From NCBI GenBank assembly GCA_012270385.1, contig JAAXIK010000321.1, positions 1 to 59,016 of the forward strand: 59,016 bases of DNA, written 5' to 3'. The notes beneath the pieces are model-generated. The model was given only the letters and a program-made list of their open reading frames with translations, was not told the DNA's origin and did no database searches. Each line of letters opens with the position of its first letter. The first letter of the stretch is position 1. The position numbers were made by a program, and so were the translations under genes. Source of the stretch: Rubripirellula sp. GTDB taxonomy: Bacteria; Planctomycetota; Planctomycetia; Pirellulales; Pirellulaceae. Below, in pieces: positions 46,286-55,376 of the stretch.

Positions 46286-46828
46286 TTAAGCGATAATATT
46301 TTCGGATGAGCTAGCTCGATCAGATTCCCATTGCTGCCGTACTTCATTTAGACCGAAGACACACAGTTCAAAGTGATCACTTAGACACTGAAGTAATTGT
46401 TGTGTTGCCTGTGTGCCTGAGGGATTGATTCTAGAAGCCAGAGCGTAGCAGCGTTTTCCTTGCTCTGAATAATCGGCTAGGCGATTGGCTCCACAATCCA
46501 GTGGGCTTCGTTTCAAGCTTTCGGGGTAGATGCCGGACCAAAACAATGTGTAGTCACCCGCGGCTTGATAGAGATCCCTTTGTTTTGCACCTCTGCTCTT
46601 GCCCGCAATTTCCAGCAGATCGTAGAACTGCCTTGTTGGCGGCCCTTCCGAGATGCCTATATTTTTCATGGCGTCCGTTCGAACAAAGCGGATCAATAAA
46701 TGATTCAGATAATCAACCAGTTCGATATTTGCGATACCAAGTACTGTTTGAAAAACGGATTCATTCATCCCGGATAGAAATCGAACTAATGTGGATTCAT
46801 TCCTATTGGACTCAGAATTTTCCATCAT
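46286..46828 (-). CDS. Conserved hypothetical protein
   Basis: 180 residues from the ATG at 46828. This start is backed by a strong purine-rich Shine-Dalgarno (AGGGAGAGGA) 5 bases upstream; the frame is open further to 46960, but the extra 44 residues look unlike coding sequence. The protein is soluble and mostly helical: LVRFLSGMNESVFQTVLGI, VDYLNHLLIRFVR, and DYTLFWSGIYPESLKR in the middle. I recall this pattern from planctomycete proteins of unknown function but cannot name a family. It is upstream of the M32 peptidase gene on the same strand (135 bases) and divergent from the large amidohydrolase gene. Confidence 0.78.
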   Translation of the reverse strand: MMENSESNRNESTLVRFLSGMNESVFQTVLGIANIELVDYLNHLLIRFVRTDAMKNIGISEGPPTRQFYDLLEIAGKSRGAKQRDLYQAAGDYTLFWSGIYPESLKRSPLDCGANRLADYSEQGKRCYALASRINPSGTQATQQLLQCLSDHFELCVFGLNEVRQQWESDRASSSENIIA

Positions 46829-47177
46829 CGAATCCTCTCCCTGCTGAGTTGCCGATATAGATCCAACAGATTGGGCACGTAAGATTTCTTTCATATGGGC
46901 ACGATTTACCATGATCCATGATTTGTCATCACGTATATCCCGAATCTTGTGAATGCACACTGATAAGGAAGCTCATCCCAACATTCTGCCAAGGGACAAA
47001 CACGTGTAACAGTCGAATGTTGAATTTTTGCAACACTTTCTACGGATCAAATTACGAAGGAACTTTCTTAGTCTCAGTGTCAGGAGGCTTTTAGGAACCA
47101 AAATCGGCGATCCTTGGTAACGAAACTAGCCAATTGAATTATGCTGAACTGGGTAATTCGATTCGTCCTATAACAGA

Positions 47178-50100
47178 GTGAAAAACGTGCGATTTGCATC
47201 AAAATTATCATTTTTGTTTTTTGCCATTCTCTTTTCTCCAGCTAGTTTCGCCCAATCGCTGGATACCGAACCTGTTGTGGGGCTGCGTGATATTCGGCCC
47301 AATGCATTTGCACTTACGGGGGCGACGGTGATCAGGCAACCTGGTGAGGTTGTGGAGAATGCTACGATTTTGATTGATGAACAACACATCATCGCTGTCG
47401 GGTCTGACATTCAAATTCCGGCGGGATTCAAGCGGCTCAGTTGCGATGGCAAATATATCTACGCGGGCTTCATCGATGCATGGAGTGAACAAGCGGTTGA
47501 TTACCCGAAATCGATAGCTGGGTATTGGAATAAGAATATTGCGCCGGAGCGATCCGTCAGTGACTTTGTCGATAGGGCTGCTGATGAAGAAAAACTGAGA
47601 AAGCAGGGATTTGCGGTTAGGTTGGTTGCACCACAGGGCGGGATCATCAAGGGATCAAGCGATCTTTATTTACTTGGAGGCTCTCAGCGTTCTCATCAGC
47701 TGCTGGATCATACTAATTGGCAACATGCTCAACTCACAGTACCGAGATCAGGACCGGGTGAGCGTTATCCAAATTCACCTATGGGTGCCACCGCTCTGCT
47801 GCGACAAGCTTTTTATGATGCTCGTTGGTACGCGGACTCTTTGAATATGCAGCGTTCAGGGGCCAATGTATCCGAACCTGAGTACAACGCGTCGTTGAAC
47901 GTGTTATCACGTCATATGCATGAACAGGGGTTTATTTTTGATGCCTCCAATGAGCGTATGGCATTGCGAGCGGAACAAATCGCACGAGAGTTTTCGCTAA
48001 GAATTGCCCTTCGTGGGTCTGGACGAGAATATCGTGATATTGAGGCTCTAGCACAAATCGATCGGCCATTCCTGATACCCGTCAATTTTCCGGATGCGCC
48101 CAATGTCAAGAACGCACAATCACGCGAAAGTGTAACGCTTAGAGACTTATTGCACTGGGATCTTGCTCCCACTAATCCCGCGGCGCTGCAAAATGCGAGT
48201 GTTCGATTTTGTCTCACCACCGATGGACTGGAAGATGTCGCTTCATTCTGGGACCAAGTCAGGCATGCGATCCAGTGTGGCTTGAATCCTGATACTGCGC
48301 TTGCTTCGTTGACGACAGTTCCTGCGGAGCTATTCGGAATGACAAATCAAGTTGGAACGATTGAGAAAGGCAAGTTGGCGAATCTGGCCATTTTTGATCG
48401 AGCGTTTGTGGAAGAAGATTCCCGAGTTGAAGAGTGCTGGGTCGCAGGTGTTCGCTATCGAGTCCAGGGGAATCCTTCTATTCCCGAGGAGACGAAGTGG
48501 CGTGGTGAGTGGGCTGTGGGTTTACCGAATTCAACCAAGAGCACTTCGACGCGAATACGATTTGAGGGTGAAGGCTATCAGATCAGCGGGGTGATGATTT
48601 TCGAAGATCTCAGTTCAAAAAGTGGATCGAAAGGATCAGCATCGAAAAACAAAAATAAAAAAAGCTCAAAGACCAAAGAGTTGGAACTCAAGTCGCTAAA
48701 GGTGGAGAGAGACAGGATAACCGCATCACTCGATCTCAGTGAATTGGATGCACAGTTTCCTTCTGGGATTTCTCTAATCCCTGTCGTGCAAGCTTTTCTA
48801 GCGGATACCGATCAACCGGAACCCAATCCCCCCGTGTTGAACCTTCAACTACCGGACGGAACTCAGCAAACCATCCGATTGAAGCAAACGTCGGAAGGAG
48901 CAACCATTGCATCCAAAGCTCCAAGCTCAGAGTCGGCGGATGAAACAGAGGAGGATGTGGCCAAAGACGCATCGACTGAGGAAACAGATTTCATAGCTAC
49001 TCAAACCCCGATCTTAAGACCTCTCGGGGCCTATGGTCTTTCAGAGCCCCCGGCCAAACACCAGAGTGTCGTTTTTCGAAACGTCAATTTGTGGACGTGT
49101 GGTGAATCAGGATTGCTTCAGAGTACAGATCTGCTGATTCAAAATGGTCTCATCCTAGCCATAGGAGAGAATCTGCAAGTTCCAGAAAATGCCATTGAAT
49201 TCGATTTGAAAGGCAAGCACATCACTCCCGGGATCATTGACTGTCATTCGCACATGGGAACAGATGGTGGGGTGAATGAGTCGGGTCAGGTGGTCACATC
49301 CGAAGTTCGAATCGGTGACTTCATCGATAACACTGACATCAATATCTACCGACAATTAGCGGGAGGTGTGACCATTGCGAATATTCTTCATGGTTCAGCT
49401 AATCCGATTGGAGGTCAAAACCAAGTCGTCAAGCTGCGATGGGGAGCTTCGATGGAGGCGATGAAAATGCAGGAGGCCCCGTCAGGAATCAAGTTTGCAC
49501 TTGGTGAAAATGTAAAACGAAATCCATCGCGATATCCGAATACCCGAATGGGTGTTGAACAAATCCTTCGAGATCAATTGCTCGCGGCGAGGGAGTACGA
49601 TGCGGATTGGAGGCGATGGCGAGCTGGAGAGCGCGATGGATTACCTCCCCGAGTCGACCTACAGTTACAGGCACTATCTGAGGTGCAACGTGGAGAAAGA
49701 TGGATACATTGCCATAGCTATCGACAAGATGAAATCGTCGCAACTCTGGATGTGTTAGAGGAGTTCGGTATACGGATTGGAACACTGCAGCATATTCTTG
49801 AGGGATACAAAGTGGCCGATCGAATACGCCAGCATGGTGCGATGGCTTCAGCTTTTTCCGATTGGTGGGCGTATAAGTTCGAGGTCTTTGATGCGATTCC
49901 CTATAACGGCGCCATCATGCACAACGAGGGAGTCGTCGTTTCCTTCAATAGCGATGATCGGGAATTAGCAAGACATTTGAACACCGAAGCTGCAAAAGCC
50001 ACTAAATATGGAGAAATTCCAGAGCAAGAGGCTTTGAAATTTGTCACGTTAAATCCTGCTAAACAACTCAGGATTGATCATCTCGTGGGTTCGCTCGAAG

Positions 50101-50399
50101 TTGGCAAGCAGGCGGACCTGGTGGTGTGGAGCGGAAGACCGCTTTCAACACTCTCAAGATGTGAGCAAACCTGGATTGATGGTGTTAAGTATTTCGACAT
50201 CCAGCAAGATAAAGCGGTCCGTGATCGTGATCATCGGTTGAGATCTACATTGATCCAAAAAGCCATGAAGAGTGAGCCGGCAGGCAGGGAGATTTCTACA
50301 GTGGTTCAAGAAGAAGATCGTTGGGTTCGAAAAGACATCTATTGTGCAACGCATGGTGGTCTTCGACACGAGACACTGAGCCAAGGAGCACAAAAATGA
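47178..50399 (+). CDS. Secreted tandem amidohydrolase; N-terminal domain lacks the metal motif
   Basis: 1,073 residues, GTG start, signal peptide (KLSFLFFAILFSPASFAQ). It contains two amidohydrolase-family units. The first (about 40-440) has the ALTGATVIR and VGTIEKGKLANLAIFD framework, but GFIDAWSE (97-104) stands where active enzymes have GFIDxHxH, so it should not bind the binuclear metal. A Lys/Ser-rich linker follows at about 476-495. The second (about 640-1040) has GIIDCHSHMG with H690 and H692, HCHSYRQDE, LQHILEGYK and SFNSDDRELARH, a full metal site. The best guess is an imidazolonepropionase-like hydrolase; the substrate is unknown. The stop overlaps the ATG of the next family member. 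Confidence 0.88.
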   Translation: MKNVRFASKLSFLFFAILFSPASFAQSLDTEPVVGLRDIRPNAFALTGATVIRQPGEVVENATILIDEQHIIAVGSDIQIPAGFKRLSCDGKYIYAGFIDAWSEQAVDYPKSIAGYWNKNIAPERSVSDFVDRAADEEKLRKQGFAVRLVAPQGGIIKGSSDLYLLGGSQRSHQLLDHTNWQHAQLTVPRSGPGERYPNSPMGATALLRQAFYDARWYADSLNMQRSGANVSEPEYNASLNVLSRHMHEQGFIFDASNERMALRAEQIAREFSLRIALRGSGREYRDIEALAQIDRPFLIPVNFPDAPNVKNAQSRESVTLRDLLHWDLAPTNPAALQNASVRFCLTTDGLEDVASFWDQVRHAIQCGLNPDTALASLTTVPAELFGMTNQVGTIEKGKLANLAIFDRAFVEEDSRVEECWVAGVRYRVQGNPSIPEETKWRGEWAVGLPNSTKSTSTRIRFEGEGYQISGVMIFEDLSSKSGSKGSASKNKNKKSSKTKELELKSLKVERDRITASLDLSELDAQFPSGISLIPVVQAFLADTDQPEPNPPVLNLQLPDGTQQTIRLKQTSEGATIASKAPSSESADETEEDVAKDASTEETDFIATQTPILRPLGAYGLSEPPAKHQSVVFRNVNLWTCGESGLLQSTDLLIQNGLILAIGENLQVPENAIEFDLKGKHITPGIIDCHSHMGTDGGVNESGQVVTSEVRIGDFIDNTDINIYRQLAGGVTIANILHGSANPIGGQNQVVKLRWGASMEAMKMQEAPSGIKFALGENVKRNPSRYPNTRMGVEQILRDQLLAAREYDADWRRWRAGERDGLPPRVDLQLQALSEVQRGERWIHCHSYRQDEIVATLDVLEEFGIRIGTLQHILEGYKVADRIRQHGAMASAFSDWWAYKFEVFDAIPYNGAIMHNEGVVVSFNSDDRELARHLNTEAAKATKYGEIPEQEALKFVTLNPAKQLRIDHLVGSLEVGKQADLVVWSGRPLSTLSRCEQTWIDGVKYFDIQQDKAVRDRDHRLRSTLIQKAMKSEPAGREISTVVQEEDRWVRKDIYCATHGGLRHETLSQGAQK

Positions 50400-51757
50400 G
50401 AAAGTTAAATCATGTCAAAGCATCCTTCATGAAGGTAAGTCAAATGAATAAAGATTACTTGGTTCGGCTTGTACTTATCGTTCATATTGTCTGCCTCAGC
50501 AGTACACATGCCAGATCGCATGACCAGATTCCAGGACGTCCTCAGACTCGACCCATCGCAATCCTTGGTGCCACTGTCCATCGAATCGATGCACCGAAGA
50601 TAGATAGCGGCGTGGTGCTCTTTGATGAGGGCAAGATTGTTGCGGTAGGTAATCAGGTCAAGATACCCGCCAATGCAACGACCATTCAGGCTAAAGGTAA
50701 ACATGTCTATCCCGGTCTGATCGACTCACTCTCAGATCTCGGGTTACGAGAAATCCGAGCAGTCGAGGAGACGGATGATCGAACCGAATATGGGAGAGAA
50801 AATCCTAATGCTCGTGCTTGGGTTGCGGTGAATCCTGACAGCGAGTTGATTCCCGTGGCACGCGCTGGAGGTGTGCTGGTGGCGATGACTGCACCGCTTG
50901 GCTACTGGATGCGTGGCCAGTCAGCTGTGATTCAACTTGATGGCTGGACCGGAGGTGAAATGCTACTGAGAGCGCCGGCGGGTCTATTTGTAAATTGGAG
51001 CGCAGTGCACCCAAGCAGCAGCGACGATGGGAGACGTAGGCAAGAGAGAGAAAAAAAGTTAAGAGAATTTGATCAACTCCTCGATGAAGCCAGGATCTAT
51101 GCTCAGCGGACAAACCAAGTGCCAGACCTAACTCCAACGAATGTGAGATTGGAAAGTTTGATTCCCTTGCTGAATCGTGAGATGCCTCTGATTGCTGAAG
51201 CAGATCTTCAATCTGAAATTGAATCCGCGGTGACCTATGCTGCGTCACAAAAGCTAGATCTCATTATTTATGGAGGGTACGACGCCGAACGTTGTGCAGA
51301 GCTTCTCAAGTTGCACAAAGTTCCGGTGATTATCGGGTCGACCTATCGCTTACCGCTCAGACGAGATGATCCTTATGATCACGCCTACACTTTGCCGTCA
51401 AGATTGCAGCAGGCCGGCGTTCAATATTCCATCGGAGGACCTGGTTTTGGGGGACCCGGCGGATCTGCGAGCGCCCGGAATCTTCCTTATCACGCTGCGA
51501 TCGCTTCTGCTTTTGGGCTGAGCGAAGAGCAGGCAATCAGAGCAATAACACTATCCGCTGCTGAGGTTTTAAAATTAGAAAAGCGGATCGGCTCTATCAC
51601 ACCTGGCAAAGATGCAACGTTAATTATCGCCGATGGTAATATTCTCGAAACCGAATCTAATGTGCTTGATGCTTATATTCAGGGGCGTAAAGTGGATTTA
51701 GGCAGTCGCCACAAAATGCTCAACGAGAAGTACCTCAAAAAGTATTCAAAACGTTAG
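50396..51757 (+). CDS. Secreted amidohydrolase-like protein without the HxH metal motif
   Basis: 453 residues. ATG 50396 overlaps the previous stop (ATGA) and has an AAGGAG Shine-Dalgarno at 50383-50388; an export segment follows (YLVRLVLIVHIVCLSSTHA). The framework is AILGATVHRID, VVLFDEGKIVAVGNQ, then GKHVYPGLIDSLSDLG where active members have GxIDxHxH. Later YHAAIASAFGLSEEQAIRAI and GSITPGKDATLIIADGNILE are intact family ends. It is similar in style to the first, metal-free domain of the upstream gene. Probably a pseudoenzyme partner or scaffold for it, since the two are translationally coupled. No catalytic role is assigned. Confidence 0.86.
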   Translation: MRKLNHVKASFMKVSQMNKDYLVRLVLIVHIVCLSSTHARSHDQIPGRPQTRPIAILGATVHRIDAPKIDSGVVLFDEGKIVAVGNQVKIPANATTIQAKGKHVYPGLIDSLSDLGLREIRAVEETDDRTEYGRENPNARAWVAVNPDSELIPVARAGGVLVAMTAPLGYWMRGQSAVIQLDGWTGGEMLLRAPAGLFVNWSAVHPSSSDDGRRRQEREKKLREFDQLLDEARIYAQRTNQVPDLTPTNVRLESLIPLLNREMPLIAEADLQSEIESAVTYAASQKLDLIIYGGYDAERCAELLKLHKVPVIIGSTYRLPLRRDDPYDHAYTLPSRLQQAGVQYSIGGPGFGGPGGSASARNLPYHAAIASAFGLSEEQAIRAITLSAAEVLKLEKRIGSITPGKDATLIIADGNILETESNVLDAYIQGRKVDLGSRHKMLNEKYLKKYSKR

Positions 51758-51829
51758 GGAAATTCATATCACCGGAACATCGCTCAACCGCCTTGAAGAG
51801 ATTGGCCTGAATTGTGAACGCGGGTGGGT

Positions 51830-52624
51830 TCAGGTCAACTTGGTGGCGCGTGTTGCAATGAAAGAAGCGATGTAGCGATCTAGAGGCTCACTGTCATCTT
51901 TCCAGTAGTCTTCGTAGAAGCCGGTGATGGAAAAACCGGCGAGGATCTGCCCTCCGATTTGATCCTGCAGTGAATGCCCAAAACACAGAGGCTCACCTTC
52001 CTCGATCAATTTTTCCCGCTCTTCATTGGACAGGCTATCCACATCAGAATAGGGAATGGAGTGTCGTACTTGTAGTTGGCCCTCACGAGCAAGGTGATCA
52101 TCAAAAAGAAAAATGAGTGGATTGCAAAATCCACTGAGTAAACTTCCACCTGCCTTCAACACTCGAAAAGCTTCCTTCCAGACCGGAAGAATTGAAGGGA
52201 CAAACGTGTTGGAGCAAGGATGGAAAATCAGGTCAAATGAGTTGTCGGCGAACCGTTGGAGATCGGCCATGTCACCCCGCACCAACTCAATTTCTAAGCC
52301 TTCTCGCTGAGCCACGAGACGATCTTGTTCCAATTGATTTTCGGAGTTATCGAAGACTGTGACACGAGCTCCCGCTGCTGCTAAAGTTGGCCCTTGCTGA
52401 CCACCCCCACTTGCTAGGCACAGTATCCGGCTTTCCCGTATTTTTCCGAACCAAGATCTAGGGACCGGTTTGGATGGGGTAAGAACAATTTGCCATTGTC
52501 CATCTCTAGCCTTTTGGATGACATCAGTAGAGACCGGCTGGGTCCAGCGATTTTTTTTCTCAACCAGCCCATTCCAAGCTTTCCTGTTGTAGTCCAATAA
52601 TCCAGCAGGCGTATTCAGGCTCAT
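51830..52624 (-). CDS. Class I SAM-dependent methyltransferase
   Basis: 264 residues, cytoplasmic. The SAM-binding motif I is ILCLASGGGQQGPTLAAAGA, followed by VTVFDNSENQLEQDR (motif II acidic residue), ELVRGDMADLQRF and FDLIFHPCSNTFV, then the post-motif FRVLKAGGSLLSGF. The N-terminal YNRKAWNGLVEKKNRW is common in small-molecule methyltransferases of this type. Substrate unknown. It lies 29 bases downstream of rlmN on the same strand and is probably co-transcribed. It converges with the amidohydrolase pair, with an imperfect hairpin (arms 51806-51811 and 51829-51834) at the junction. Confidence 0.92.
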   Translation of the reverse strand: MSLNTPAGLLDYNRKAWNGLVEKKNRWTQPVSTDVIQKARDGQWQIVLTPSKPVPRSWFGKIRESRILCLASGGGQQGPTLAAAGARVTVFDNSENQLEQDRLVAQREGLEIELVRGDMADLQRFADNSFDLIFHPCSNTFVPSILPVWKEAFRVLKAGGSLLSGFCNPLIFLFDDHLAREGQLQVRHSIPYSDVDSLSNEEREKLIEEGEPLCFGHSLQDQIGGQILAGFSITGFYEDYWKDDSEPLDRYIASFIATRATKLT

Positions 52625-52653
52625 GAAGTGACCTTGACGGGTTTGCTAGGTGG

Positions 52654-53772
52654 TCAGCCGTTGGCGGGTGATGAGGGAGTTTTGGATTGACCACGATTCC
52701 GCCGCAGTTGCCCGCAGGCTGCATCAATTTCACTGCCCTTGCGCTGACGGAATTGGACGTTCACACCGCCTTGCTCCAAAATCTTGCGGAACTCCGCAAT
52801 CGATTTTTTGCTTGGCGTTACATACGGTAAGCCTTCTACAGGATTGTAGGGAATCACGTTCAACAGAACGTTTCTCTTTCTTAATATACGAACCAGCTCA
52901 CCTGCCTCATCCTCTGAATCATTGACTCCACCAAGCAGGACATATTCAAAAGTGAGTCGCCTGCCGCTGGACTCAAAGTAACGGTCAGCGGCATTCAAGA
53001 CTGCATCGATCCCAATCTTACGATTCACAGGTACCAACTGGCTTCGCAGGTTATCGTTGGGTGCGTGGAGGCTGACCGCGAGATTGTAGGGAACGCCCGT
53101 ATCTCCCAAACGATCGATTGCAGGCGGTAGGCCAACGGTACTAATGGTGATTCTTCTCGGACTGATGCCGAGTCCCTTTGGATTCTTTGCTACTGCCAGC
53201 GCACCCAGGACACGGTCAAGATTTGCAAGGGGCTCTCCCATGCCCATCATGACGATATGGCTCAGTCTTTCCTCTTCGGGAAGCCGATCTTGCAGAAGCA
53301 GCATCTGCTCAAGAATCTCTCCCTTGGTTAGGTTCCGATCCACTCCATCGAGTCCACTGGCACAAAAGACGCATCCCATGGCACAGCCAACCTGGCTGCT
53401 GACACAAATGCTACGACGTGAACCATCTCGGAGAAGCACGCACTCCACTTCTCCCCCATCGGGTAATCGGACCAAGAGTTTGTCGGTTCCATCGGGTGAT
53501 GTGACCGTCGCTTCGGACTGAGTCACATAGATGGTAAAGTGATTTTCAAGTTCCTCCCTTAACGCTTTTGGAAGGTCACTCATCTCGGAAAACTGCTGAA
53601 CTCTTCTCTGAAAAATCCAGTGAAGAATCTGACCACTGCGAAATTTAGGGTGTCCCCTTTCAGTCAACCAAGCGGTTAATTCATCAGCTGACAGGTTCAG
53701 CAGATGTTCTTTCTCTTCATTTTTTGGGTCGATAGGCTGGACCGGCGGTGGGTCAATGGTGGGCAGATTCAA
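52654..53772 (-). CDS. rlmN: 23S rRNA/tRNA adenine-C2 methyltransferase RlmN
   Basis: 372 residues. This radical-SAM enzyme methylates C2 of A2503 in 23S rRNA and A37 in some tRNAs. The cluster motif is C130-x3-C134-x2-C137 (CAMGCVFC) after ICVSSQVG. MMGMGEPLANLD, ISTVGLPPAIDRL and NLAVSLHAPND follow, and the methyl-carrier cysteine lies near the C terminus in AACGQLR. Length is normal; the first 25 residues are Pro-rich and variable. Together with miaA it is one of two RNA-modifying enzymes in the window. The methyltransferase gene follows 29 bases on. The gene is divergent from the interrupted M20 peptidase gene. Confidence 0.96.
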   Translation of the reverse strand: MNLPTIDPPPVQPIDPKNEEKEHLLNLSADELTAWLTERGHPKFRSGQILHWIFQRRVQQFSEMSDLPKALREELENHFTIYVTQSEATVTSPDGTDKLLVRLPDGGEVECVLLRDGSRRSICVSSQVGCAMGCVFCASGLDGVDRNLTKGEILEQMLLLQDRLPEEERLSHIVMMGMGEPLANLDRVLGALAVAKNPKGLGISPRRITISTVGLPPAIDRLGDTGVPYNLAVSLHAPNDNLRSQLVPVNRKIGIDAVLNAADRYFESSGRRLTFEYVLLGGVNDSEDEAGELVRILRKRNVLLNVIPYNPVEGLPYVTPSKKSIAEFRKILEQGGVNVQFRQRKGSEIDAACGQLRRNRGQSKTPSSPANG

Positions 53773-53896
53773 GAGAAAGGATTCAAATGGAGTAGATTGA
53801 CCACCGGGATTTGGCCGGCAGGGGTGTCGCCAACGGTAAGGTTAGTTGAATAGGATAGAGATGGAAACCTGATCCCTTACCCCGTTGAGTTTAACA

Positions 53897-55081
53897 ATGA
53901 ATAAGACCGAAGTAGAGCCACAATCGTCATTGAATCGGTTCGTAACACTCACCGGGATACCCGGAAGTAGTGGAAATGAGGCTGATGTGGCTGCTGAGAT
54001 TGTGAATCAATTGATCTCAGCTGGTCTCGACCCGTCACAAATTGCTTACGATGGTGCGGGGGAAAGAACGCGGAGAGAAGGAAATTGCGGCAATTTGATC
54101 GTAACCTTAGCGGGGAACGGAACCGGACCGAGAACCCTGCTTTCCGCACACATGGATACCGTGCCGATTTGTGTTTGAAGTCAACCTGTAATTGATGGCG
54201 ACTGCGGTCGAAGTGAGATCGATACCGGTTTGGGTGCAGATGATCGTGCCGGTTGCGCTGCGATACTCACGGCGATTGTGGAAAGACTGAAGCGGGGGGA
54301 TGAAAACTTTCCACCCGCGGTGATCACTTTTCTCATACAAGAGGAAGTCGGGCTTGAGGGAGCTAGGCATCTCGATGTTGAAAAGGTTGGGAAGGTTGAT
54401 CGTGCATTCAATTTTGATGGGGGTACGGTTCATAAACTGACCACCGGTGCTATCGGTGGTGAAAGAGTCAAGATACGGCTTCATGGGGTGCCCTCACACG
54501 CGGGTGTGGCTCCTGAAAAAGGGGCAAGCACAATCGTGATGGCAGCACGAGCGATAGCAGAGCTAGACCAGGGAGGTTGGCTTGGACGAGTTGAGAAAGA
54601 CGGACGATTCGGTACATCCAACGTGGGCGTGATTCAAGCGGGAGACGCAACCAATGTGATCACCCCAGAGGCACATCTGGCTGCCGAGGCGCGAAGCCAT
54701 GATCCCGAAATGCGAACAGATATCGTTTCAGCAATGAGAACCGCATTTGAAAAAGCGGCAACGGAAGTCACTAATGATGAGGGTGTAGGCGGTTCGGTTG
54801 AGTTTGAATCCCATGTCGACTACGAGTCATTCCGCCTTCCTGAAGACCACCCTTCGATTGAGAAAGCCGCTGAGGCGGTGCGAATGATCGGTCGCGAGCC
54901 ATTTCAAGAAATTTCCAATGGAGGTCTCGATGCAAACTGGCTATTCCTTCATGGCATTGCTGCGGTAACCATCGGATGTGGTCAGCGTGACATTCACACC
55001 GCTGATGAGACGTTGGATATCGCGGATTATCTGGATGCTTGTCGAATCGCAACGTGGTTGATTACCGATGGAGCGAATTAG
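53897..55081 (+). pseudogene. M20-family (PepT-like) peptidase gene interrupted by an in-frame TGA
   Basis: The full frame is 394 codons from ATG 53897 to the stop at 55079. TGA at 54176-54178 interrupts it in phase: before it LLSAHMDTVPICV, after it SQPVIDGDCGRSEIDTGLGA, both matching one continuous M20 peptidase. Relatives usually have Gly at that position, so a GGA-to-TGA change fits. The first piece keeps the first metal motif (HMD); the second keeps GADDRAG, the catalytic EE in IQEEVGLEG and a late HTADETLD. Neither fragment has a full metal site. A short hairpin (CGAC-TGCG-GTCG) starts 21 bases after TGA, but selenocysteine is unlikely because Cys is not expected there. Confidence 0.87.
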
Positions 55082-55095
55082 GGCAACTCGCTGTC

Positions 55096-55362
55096 ATGAA
55101 AAATGAAGATCAGGAATTGTGTCTCTGTTTCCATGTCACTCGTAGAAAAGTGATGCAATTCATCCGTGTGAATCGACCCAAGTACGCCAGTCAGATCTCT
55201 GAATGCTATGGCGCGGGTACCGGATGCGGCTGGTGTAGGCCCTTTCTTAGGAAATTGTTGGAAGAGGCTAATCCTGAAGAGGCGGAAATTCCAGATTCAG
55301 AAACCTATGCCTCTCAGCGTGCTGCGTATCGGGAAGAGAAGAAGACACGTTCTGAAGACTAA
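55096..55362 (+). CDS. BFD-like [2Fe-2S] protein
   Basis: 88 residues from ATG 55096. The bacterioferritin-associated-ferredoxin pattern is complete: CLC near the N terminus, then about 30 residues, then CGWC (ELCLCFHVTRRKVMQFI, later GAGTGCGWCRPFLRKLLEE). Four cysteines bind one [2Fe-2S] cluster. Free-standing relatives shuttle electrons to bacterioferritin or act in assembly of other metal sites; here no ferritin is adjacent. The gene follows the interrupted peptidase after 14 bases and may share its transcript. It converges with the inositol oxygenase gene with a 14-base gap. The tail is acidic and probably disordered. Confidence 0.87.
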   Translation: MKNEDQELCLCFHVTRRKVMQFIRVNRPKYASQISECYGAGTGCGWCRPFLRKLLEEANPEEAEIPDSETYASQRAAYREEKKTRSED

Positions 55363-55376
55363 GATTCTTTTTCCTT

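Noticed and set aside
54176-54210. TGA with a downstream hairpin as a selenocysteine site
   Set aside because: The stem is only four pairs with a TGCG loop, family members are not expected to have Cys at this position, and no Sec machinery is visible in the window. A nonsense substitution is simpler.
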